From the NCBI GenBank assembly GCA_039817245.1, contig JBCBWF010000296.1, forward strand, positions 1 to 6,466: 6,466 bases of DNA, given 5' to 3'. Below are positions 1 through 4,425 of this stretch, in pieces (within the stretch, counting starts at the first letter, position 1; each line of letters opens with the position of its first letter). Under the pieces are notes generated by a model. It made no database searches and was not told the origin of the DNA. It saw only the letters and a program-made list of their open reading frames with translations. A program made the translations under genes and the position numbers. The stretch comes from Thermohalobaculum sp039817245. Its GTDB lineage: Bacteria > Pseudomonadota > Alphaproteobacteria > Rhodobacterales > Rhodobacteraceae.

Positions 1-34
1 GAAGCGCTGTGGTGATTGCAGTGCGCTTGGTCAT
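1..34 (-). CDS. 5' end of a divergent gene, product unknown (partial)
   Basis: On the minus strand an ATG at 34-32 opens a frame that runs off the left edge and reads MTKRTAITTAL. It is preceded by GGAGG (50-46) with an 11-base spacer, in a locally purine-rich leader, which looks like a real ribosome binding site. The short basic n-region (Lys-Arg) followed by small and hydrophobic residues would suit the beginning of a Sec signal peptide or membrane anchor, but only 11 residues are visible and no function can be given. The codons are less GC-biased at the third position than in neighbouring genes, which is common at gene starts. An alternative is that a plus-strand gene ends here: one frame gives EALW and a stop at 13-15. 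I prefer the divergent start because of the ribosome binding site. Confidence 0.4.
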   Translation of the reverse strand, partial: MTKRTAITTAL

Positions 35-217
35 CGGCTTTTCGTCCTCCGTTTCCCTCAGCAGCGCCGGCGGTGCCGCGCTTGCGATCTCGCAGGGCCA
101 AACGCGGCTGCGGCGGGGTTCCGTCGCTGCGTTGTTGCAAAGCGGCTCAGCCGTTCTTGACGGGGCTCGGGGCTGGGCAGCGGGAGGGCCGCGCCATATG
201 TCAGGTTCCGTGACGCA
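35..217. other. Intergenic region between divergent genes
   Basis: This stretch separates the probable leftward gene from the DUF983 gene and should hold promoters for both. No convincing paired -35/-10 was found. TTGACG at 157-162 is a fair -35 for the plus strand, but nothing resembling a -10 lies 16-18 bases downstream, and CATATG at 195-200 is too far away. A small dyad, AGCGGCTCAGCCGTT (141-155), pairs over five Watson-Crick positions plus a wobble and an A-T. It could be an operator half-site pair, but a match this short is expected by chance in GC-rich DNA. Confidence 0.4.
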
Positions 218-224
218 GAGGAGG
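218..224 (+). promoter_or_regulatory. Ribosome binding site deciding the DUF983 start
   Basis: GAGGAGG sits six bases before the ATG at 231. This strong Shine-Dalgarno match fixes that ATG as the start and rules out the longer in-frame extension that begins upstream at 9. Confidence 0.75.
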
Positions 225-230
225 ACGGCC

Positions 231-647
231 ATGACGATCCCAGAGCAGGGGCCCGCGGTTGCGGGCGCGCAGGCAGAGGCGGAGCGCCCGCTCGGCCGCT
301 CCCTCCTGCGCGGCTGGCACGGGACCTGCCCGAATTGCGGCGAGGGCGCGCTCTTCAGCCAGTACCTGACGGTCACGGAGACCTGCGGGACCTGCGGCGA
401 GGCGCTGCACCACCACCGCGCGGACGATCTGCCGGCCTGGCTGACGATGGTGGTTGTCGGACATGTGCTTGCAGTGCTGCTCCTGGCGGTGGAGAACGCT
501 CTGGCGCCGGCGCTCTGGATCCATGCGATGATCTGGCCGCCGCTGGTGATCGGCCTCTGCCTCTGGCTCCTGCCGCGGGTGAAGGGGGCCGTGGTGGGTA
601 TGCAGTGGACCTGGCGGATGCACGGCTTCGGAGACGACGCCGACTGA
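231..647 (+). CDS. DUF983 family zinc-ribbon membrane protein
   Basis: This 138-residue protein belongs to the DUF983 family, which is widespread in alphaproteobacteria and has no established function. A cytosolic zinc-ribbon comes first, with CPNCG at 33-37 and CGTCG at 52-56 (Cys33, Cys36, Cys52, Cys55 as likely Zn ligands). The family signature HRADDLPAW follows at 62-70. Two membrane helices lie at about 70-91 and 95-115, and the tail carries the conserved PRVKGAVVG (115-123), then a Trp-rich stretch and RMHGF (129-133). The order of parts and the length fit the family. The start is set by GAGGAGG six bases upstream. The 33-base gap to the Nudix gene and shared strand suggest co-transcription. 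A role in sensing, or as a membrane-bound assembly factor, is only a guess; the fold assignment is solid and the function unknown. Confidence 0.9.
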   Translation: MTIPEQGPAVAGAQAEAERPLGRSLLRGWHGTCPNCGEGALFSQYLTVTETCGTCGEALHHHRADDLPAWLTMVVVGHVLAVLLLAVENALAPALWIHAMIWPPLVIGLCLWLLPRVKGAVVGMQWTWRMHGFGDDAD

Positions 648-680
648 CAAGACCGCAGGCGAGAGGGGGCGGGCGACATC

Positions 681-1424
681 ATGGCGGCAGGCGAGCATCC
701 GGAGACCGGGGCGGCGAGGGCGCCGGCCGAGGCAGCAGACCGGGTGCGCGATGCGGCCAGCGTGATCGCGATCCGGCGCGATGGCCCCGAGCCGCGTATC
801 CTGATGGGCCAGCGCGGCCGGTCCGCCGCCTTCATGCCCTCGAAATTCGTCTTTCCCGGCGGCGCCGTGGATGCGACCGACGCCGAGGTGGCCGAGGCGT
901 TCCCGCCGCCTGCGGGGCTTGCGGCACAGCTTGCGCGCCGCCCGGGGCCCGGCATCGGCCCCGAGATCGGGCCGATGCTGGCGCTCGCCGCCGTGCGCGA
1001 GCTCTGGGAGGAGACGGGGCTGGCCCTGGCCGCGCGCGCCGGGGCGCCGGGTGCCGAGGCCGCAGCGCAGGCGCCGAGCTGGGCCAGCTTCTTCGCCGCC
1101 GGGCACCGGCCGGCCTGCGAGGGCTTCGATTTCGTTTTCCGTGCCGTCACGCCGCCCGGGCGGCCGCGCCGCTTCGATGCGCGCTTCCTGACGGTCGATG
1201 CCGCCCTTCTGGCCGGCGATCCCGAGGATTTCAGCGGCGCCGACCAGGAACTCGCGCATCTGAGCTGGATCACGCTGGCCGAGGCGCGCCGGCTCGATCT
1301 GCCCTTCATCACCGAGGTTGTGCTCGCCGAGCTTGAGGCGCGCCTGGCCGGGCCGCCGCGCGCGCCCGCGCCGGTGCCGTTCTTCCATCACGACGGCGGG
1401 CAGTCCTTCATCGATCCGCTCTAG
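681..1424 (+). CDS. Nudix hydrolase with a split Nudix box (NUDT19-like)
   Basis: This 247-residue Nudix hydrolase would cleave a nucleoside diphosphate linked to another group, using Mg2+ or Mn2+ bound by the box glutamates. The fold begins at about residue 24 (RDAASVIAIRRDG). The first half of the Nudix box is FPGGAVD (58-64) and the second half is RELWEETGL (106-114), with the metal-binding pair at Glu110-Glu111. A canonical box spaces the Gly and Arg by 14 residues; here G61 and R106 are 45 apart, so about 31 extra residues interrupt the motif. Such an insertion is known from the NUDT19/RP2 type, whose animal members hydrolyse CoA and acyl-CoA. FRAVTPPGRPRRFDARF (153-169) and LDLPFITEVVLAE (205-217) look like family signatures of alphaproteobacterial relatives. 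The ATG at 681 has a purine-rich GAGAGGGGG upstream; GTG at 743 is a shorter alternative. Family assignment is firm, substrate inferred. Confidence 0.88.
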   Translation: MAAGEHPETGAARAPAEAADRVRDAASVIAIRRDGPEPRILMGQRGRSAAFMPSKFVFPGGAVDATDAEVAEAFPPPAGLAAQLARRPGPGIGPEIGPMLALAAVRELWEETGLALAARAGAPGAEAAAQAPSWASFFAAGHRPACEGFDFVFRAVTPPGRPRRFDARFLTVDAALLAGDPEDFSGADQELAHLSWITLAEARRLDLPFITEVVLAELEARLAGPPRAPAPVPFFHHDGGQSFIDPL

Positions 1425-1430
1425 CCCGCC

Positions 1431-2687
1431 ATGCCCCGCCTGCTGCGCTTTCCCCGGCTGGGCCGGCGCCCCGGCCGCGGCGCCGCCGGGCGCGTCGGAG
1501 CGGCGATCCTGGCCGCGCGGGGGCTGCTGGCCCCGATCCTCGCGATCACGGTGACGGGGCTCACGCTCTCCATGAGCTTTCCGCTCTTCGCGCTGCTCCT
1601 GGAGCGCGCCGGGGCGAGCGGCACGATGATCGGGCTCAACAGCATGGCCGCACCGGTCGCGATCGTGCTGGGCGCTCCGCTCATGCCGCTCCTGTTGCGC
1701 CAGACGGGGCTTGCGCCGCTGGTCATGGGGGCGGTTGCGCTGATGGGCACGGTCTTCGCGCTCCTGCCCCTCGGCGAGGGCATGCTGTGGTGGACAGCAC
1801 TGCGTTTCGTGCACGGCTTCGCGGTGACGGCGCTGTTCTTCGCCGGTGAGTTCTGGATCGTCTCGGCCGCCCCGCCGACGGCGCGGGGGCGGGTGATCGC
1901 GGTCTACTCCATGGCGCTCTCCGGCAGCTTTCTGCTGGGCCCGCTGATCCTGCTCGTGACAGGGGATGCCGGCACCCTGCCCTTCTATATCGGCGCGGCC
2001 ATCGTCGTGAGCGCCCTCGTGCCGCTCGCCTGGGGGGCCGGGGCTGCGCCCGAGCCAGAGCCCGAGGCGCCACCCCGGCTGGGCGACACCCTGCGGTTCT
2101 TCCGCACCGATCCCGCGCTCCTCTGGGCGATCGTGCTCTTCGGCGCGCTCGAATACGGCACGCTCTCGCTTCTCAGCGTGTGGGCGCTGCGCGCGGGCTT
2201 CGAGACCGAGATCGCGGTGGGGCTGCTTGCGCTCTTCGCGGCGGGCTCGCTCGCGCTGCAGCTCCCGCTCGGCTGGGCGGCGGACCGGTGGGAACCGCGC
2301 CGGCTGCTCGCGCTGGCGGCCGCGGTCTGCCTCGCGGCGCCGCTCTTCCTCGTGGCCGCGGCGCCGGGCTCGGGGAGCGTCGGCCTCGGTGCGCTCGCGG
2401 TGATCGGGATTGCGGGCCTCCTCTGGGGCGGGTTCGGCGCCGGGCTCTACACGATCTCGCTCGCGGGCCTCGGCGGGCGCTACGCGGGCCAGCGCCTCGC
2501 GAAGGCCTATGCCGCGGTCACGCTGGGCTACGGAATCGGCGCCCTTTTCGCCCCGCTCGGCTACGGGCTCGCGATGGACCGGGTCGCCCCCCCGCACGGC
2601 CTTCTTCTTGTCACCTCGGCAACGGCGGGCGTCTATCTTGCGCTCGTCCTGCTGCGGATGGCCAGCGCCCGGCGCGAAAGCGCTTGA
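1431..2687 (+). CDS. Major facilitator superfamily permease, 12 helices
   Basis: This 418-residue inner-membrane transporter of the major facilitator superfamily resembles the YcaD-like branch; the substrate is unknown. Twelve hydrophobic segments can be placed at about 24-50, 66-89, 95-115, 118-142, 155-177, 183-203, 229-250, 259-281, 291-311, 316-343, 358-382 and 388-409. The acidic Pro/Glu-rich loop PEPEPEAPP (207-215) marks the usual cytoplasmic link between the two six-helix halves. GWAADRWEPRR (281-291), after helix 8, matches the MFS motif A pattern. FWIVSAAPPTARGR (141-154) after helix 4 resembles the YcaD-type family. The basic N-terminus (RLLRFPRLGRRPGR) obeys the positive-inside rule. 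The ATG lies six bases after the Nudix stop and has no visible Shine-Dalgarno sequence, so it is probably translated by coupling. Export of a product or drug-like compound is possible but unsupported. Confidence 0.85.
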   Translation: MPRLLRFPRLGRRPGRGAAGRVGAAILAARGLLAPILAITVTGLTLSMSFPLFALLLERAGASGTMIGLNSMAAPVAIVLGAPLMPLLLRQTGLAPLVMGAVALMGTVFALLPLGEGMLWWTALRFVHGFAVTALFFAGEFWIVSAAPPTARGRVIAVYSMALSGSFLLGPLILLVTGDAGTLPFYIGAAIVVSALVPLAWGAGAAPEPEPEAPPRLGDTLRFFRTDPALLWAIVLFGALEYGTLSLLSVWALRAGFETEIAVGLLALFAAGSLALQLPLGWAADRWEPRRLLALAAAVCLAAPLFLVAAAPGSGSVGLGALAVIGIAGLLWGGFGAGLYTISLAGLGGRYAGQRLAKAYAAVTLGYGIGALFAPLGYGLAMDRVAPPHGLLLVTSATAGVYLALVLLRMASARRESA

Positions 2688-2711
2688 CACGGCAGGGCGG
2701 ATAAGTACCAA
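2684..2711 (+). promoter_or_regulatory. Candidate sigma-70 promoter of rpmG, -35 over the MFS stop codon
   Basis: A perfect TTGACA (2684-2689) lies at the very end of the MFS gene and its TGA is the stop codon. The spacing-correct -10 candidate is TACCAA (2706-2711, 16-base spacer), which is weak. GATAAGT (2700-2706) is more AT-rich but too close to the -35. Transcription starting near 2718 would give rpmG a leader of about 70 bases. The -35 is clear, the -10 uncertain. Confidence 0.5.
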
Positions 2712-2788
2712 CGCGCGCACAGCGAAGGACGCCCCGGCCATCCCGGACCGGGCTGTACGGTGCGTCCGCAAGACCGGAGACGACCATC

Positions 2789-2956
2789 ATGGCGAAGCCC
2801 ACCACTGTGAAGATCCGCCTGAATTCGACGGCCGGCACGGGCTTCTTCTATGTCACGAAGAAGAATTCGCGGACGATGACGGACAAGATGACCGTCCGCA
2901 AATACGATCCCGTGGCCCGCAAGCACGTCGAGTTCAAGGAAGGCAAAATCAAATAA
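2789..2956 (+). CDS. rpmG: 50S ribosomal protein L33, cysteine-free form
   Basis: This short gene encodes 55 residues, beginning MAKPTTVKIRLNSTAGTG and ending VEFKEGKIK. L33 sits on the large ribosomal subunit near the E site. Diagnostic parts are KIRLNSTAGTGFFYVTKKN (8-26), then the RTMTDKMTVRKYDPVARKH segment (28-46), and the basic tail. The family exists as a zinc-binding form with two CxxC pairs and a zinc-free form; this protein contains no cysteine and so is the zinc-free form, usual in proteobacteria. The length fits exactly. GGAGA (2776-2780) lies eight bases before the ATG. The gene stands alone between its own probable promoter and a strong hairpin. Read-through from the MFS operon is possible but not required. 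Its size makes it easy for automatic gene finding to miss. Confidence 0.97.
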   Translation: MAKPTTVKIRLNSTAGTGFFYVTKKNSRTMTDKMTVRKYDPVARKHVEFKEGKIK

Positions 2957-2985
2957 TACCTTCCGAGGGATGTACGAGGGACCAG

Positions 2986-3020
2986 CGGGCGGCTCCAATG
3001 GAGCCGCCCGTTCCCGTTCC
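2986..3020 (+). terminator. Hairpin terminator after rpmG
   Basis: CGGGCGGCTCC (2986-2996) pairs perfectly with GGAGCCGCCCG (3000-3010) around an AAT loop, giving an 11-bp GC-rich stem 29 bases after the rpmG stop. The tail TTCCCGTTCC is only modestly T-rich, as is frequent for terminators of GC-rich alphaproteobacteria. It would separate rpmG from the downstream hydrolase gene. Confidence 0.8.
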
Positions 3021-3050
3021 GGGCGCCTGCGCCGGATCGGGAGCCGGATG

Positions 3051-3055
3051 AGGAG
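3051..3055 (+). promoter_or_regulatory. Ribosome binding site for the GTG start of the hydrolase
   Basis: AGGAG with a six-base spacer precedes GTG at 3062. It supports this non-ATG start, since no in-frame ATG lies near and the conserved domain begins soon after. Confidence 0.75.
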
Positions 3056-3061
3056 ATTGCC

Positions 3062-3871
3062 GTGACCACACCCGATGCCGTGACCCTGCCCCACACCGCC
3101 TTCGAGCCGGAGGGTGCGGCCACAGCGCCCCCGCTCCTCATCGCGCACGGCCTCTACGGGCGCGCGCGCAACTTCACGAGCGTCGCCAAGCGCCTCTCCG
3201 TCGGGCGCCGTGTCGTGACGGTGGATATGCGCAACCATGGCGAGGCGCCGCATGATGCGCGGATGGACTATCCGGCCATGGCGGCTGATCTCGCCGACGC
3301 TATTCAGCGGCTCTGCGGCGGGCGCGCGGTGCTGCTTGGCCATTCGATGGGCGGCAAGGCGGCGATGGTACTGGCGCTCACCCGGCCCGAGCTTCTGGCG
3401 GGGCTGATCGTGGGGGACATCGCACCGGTGCCGTACGCGCATCCCGAACATGCGCAGATCACGGCCGCGATGCGGGCGCTGCCGCTCGCGGGCATCACCC
3501 GGCGCAGCGCCGCGGACCCGCTGCTGGCCGCAGGGATCGCGGCGGCGCCGGTGCGCGCCTTCATCCTGCAGAACCTCGCGATCGACGGCGGTGTTGCGCG
3601 CTGGCAGCCCAATCTCGCGGCGATCTGGGCGGGGCTGCCCGATATCCTCGGCTTTCCCGCGCTGTCCGGGGCGGCCTTTCCGGGGCCGACGCTCTTTCTC
3701 CACGGCGGCGCCTCGGCTTACGTGACGCCCGCCTATCACGAGGCGATCCGCACGCGGTTCCCGGCCGCCGAGATCGAGGCGATCCCGGGGGCGGGGCACT
3801 GGATCCATGCGGAGGCGCCGGACGCGTTCGTGGCCGCCGTCAGCGGCTGGCTGGCCCGCTCCGACGGCTGA
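3062..3871 (+). CDS. Alpha/beta hydrolase, YbfF/ABHD11-like esterase
   Basis: This 269-residue cytosolic serine hydrolase would act on an ester or thioester. The fold starts with PLLIAHGLYG (24-33), where HGL forms the oxyanion-hole turn, followed by VDMRNHGEAPH (54-64). The nucleophile elbow GHSMGG (93-98) holds Ser95. GDIAPVPY (118-125) supplies Asp119 and GAGHWIHAEAP (243-253) supplies His246, completing the triad. The Ser-to-Asp spacing of 24 residues, with the acid in a DIAP motif right after strand 6, is typical of the bacterial esterase YbfF and mitochondrial ABHD11, not of most alpha/beta hydrolases. It starts at GTG with a good ribosome binding site. It is separated from rpmG by a terminator, and its last 32 bases overlap a convergent gene. 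The natural substrate is not evident; an acyl-CoA or acyl-protein thioester is conceivable from its relatives only. Confidence 0.88.
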   Translation: MTTPDAVTLPHTAFEPEGAATAPPLLIAHGLYGRARNFTSVAKRLSVGRRVVTVDMRNHGEAPHDARMDYPAMAADLADAIQRLCGGRAVLLGHSMGGKAAMVLALTRPELLAGLIVGDIAPVPYAHPEHAQITAAMRALPLAGITRRSAADPLLAAGIAAAPVRAFILQNLAIDGGVARWQPNLAAIWAGLPDILGFPALSGAAFPGPTLFLHGGASAYVTPAYHEAIRTRFPAAEIEAIPGAGHWIHAEAPDAFVAAVSGWLARSDG

Positions 3872-4304
3872 GCGCAGACCCGGCGCAGCTGCGCGGGGCC
3901 GCCAGGAAGACCTGGAGGCGCCCCGTGATCCGCCCGGTCTCGAGGCGGCTGCAGACGCGCTCACCGGGGCGGAGGACGCTGGCAAAGGCGCCGCGGGCGA
4001 GCAGCCGCCGCCCATCCGCCACCGCAACCCAGACCACGCCGTGCCCCGGGCGCACCCCGGCGTCGGAAAACGTGCCGCCGCCGGCGCCCGGGGTCCCGCC
4101 CCCGTGCCCGCCCCCGTGCCCACCCCCGAGCCCGCCTACCACCCGCGCATTTGCGAGCACAGGCGCCGACTGCGGCTCGAAGAGCAGCACGAACACGGGC
4201 GACATCAGCAGCGCGACGAGCAGGATGCCCGGCAGGATCCCGCCGGCCCGCGCCAGCCGATCCGGCAGCCTAGCGACACCCTGCATGAGAAGAAGGCTCA
4301 CCAT
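3840..4304 (-). CDS. Unknown membrane-anchored protein with Gly/His-rich linker
   Basis: I do not recognise this 154-residue product. It begins with a basic segment (Arg12, Arg16, Arg19), then one strongly hydrophobic helix at about 22-43 (ILPGILLVALLMSPVFVLL), so it is either a signal-anchor protein or has a cleaved signal, perhaps near VLA-NA at 49-53. A Gly/His tract of three GGGH-like units (59-70) and more Gly-rich sequence lead to a C-terminal segment at about 81-137 (VRPGHGVVWVAVADG, then VLRPGERVCSRL, then GRITGRLQVFL). That segment alternates hydrophobic residues and looks like a small beta domain. The ATG at 4304 has only GGCGGGG nearby; a better GGAGG lies 13 bases away, and an internal ATG at 4286 is an alternative start. 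GC-rich third positions across the frame argue for coding. It lies downstream of the mutase on the same strand and overlaps the hydrolase gene tail to tail. Confidence 0.6.
   Translation of the reverse strand: MVSLLLMQGVARLPDRLARAGGILPGILLVALLMSPVFVLLFEPQSAPVLANARVVGGLGGGHGGGHGGGTPGAGGGTFSDAGVRPGHGVVWVAVADGRRLLARGAFASVLRPGERVCSRLETGRITGRLQVFLAAPRSCAGSALSRRSGPASR
3894..3925. other. Stem-loop past the end of the hydrolase gene
   Basis: CGGGGC (3894-3899) pairs with GCCCCG (3920-3925), and inside it CCAGG (3902-3906) pairs with CCTGG (3911-3915) around an AAGA loop. It lies 22 bases after the hydrolase stop and directly follows a 12-base palindrome, GCGCAGCTGCGC (3883-3894). It could stop plus-strand transcription, but has no T tract and lies inside the convergent coding region. 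Confidence 0.35.
4095..4130 (-). repeat. Three tandem 12-base units encoding the Gly/His tract
   Basis: The plus-strand unit CCCGCCCCCGTG occurs exactly at 4095-4106 and 4107-4118, and with two mismatches (CCCACCCCCGAG) at 4119-4130. Read on the minus strand it encodes the GGGH repeats of the unknown protein. Twelve bases keep the frame, so copy number could vary by slippage without breaking the gene. Confidence 0.8.
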
Positions 4305-4307
4305 CCC

Positions 4308-4363
4308 CGCCTGCCCGCCTCCGAACCGCGGGCGGGTGGGTGGAGGGAGGAGGCGGGCAGGCG
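4308..4363. repeat. Perfect 15-bp inverted repeat with G-quadruplex motif in the loop
   Basis: CGCCTGCCCGCCTCC (4308-4322) is the exact reverse complement of GGAGGCGGGCAGGCG (4349-4363), with 26 bases between. Within the loop the plus strand has four GGG tracts (4330-4332, 4334-4336, 4338-4340, 4345-4347) with loops of 1, 1 and 4 bases, a canonical quadruplex pattern. The arm nearer the unknown gene ends three bases before its start codon, so the RNA hairpin would bury the only purine-rich sequence available as a ribosome binding site. It also lies about 60 bases past the mutase stop, where a transcription terminator would be expected, but lacks a T tract. Confidence 0.8.
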
Positions 4364-4425
4364 CAGCCTCTCAACCCGCAGCAACGCCGAAACAGCGCGA
4401 CCGGGCCCCCGGCGCACCGCCGCCC

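Noticed and set aside
157..200. TTGACG and CATATG as a promoter for the DUF983 operon
   Set aside because: They are 32 bases apart, far from the 16-18 needed, and no better-spaced partner was seen for either.
9..230. Upstream extension of the DUF983 protein
   Set aside because: The extension is not conserved-looking, while GAGGAGG directly before ATG 231 and the normal family length favour the shorter protein.
201..2771. An 856-codon open frame on the minus strand
   Set aside because: It is antisense to the DUF983, Nudix and MFS genes, which have clear families. Its product is a featureless Arg/Glu/His-rich string, the usual by-product of strong GC bias at third positions.
2633..4123. A 496-codon minus-strand frame across rpmG and the hydrolase
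   Set aside because: It covers two well-supported plus-strand genes and a terminator, has no domain, and shows the same shadow composition.
4095..4130. Tandem repeat as a CRISPR or other array
   Set aside because: The 12-base units are contiguous with no spacers and are in frame within a coding region; they simply encode GGGH.
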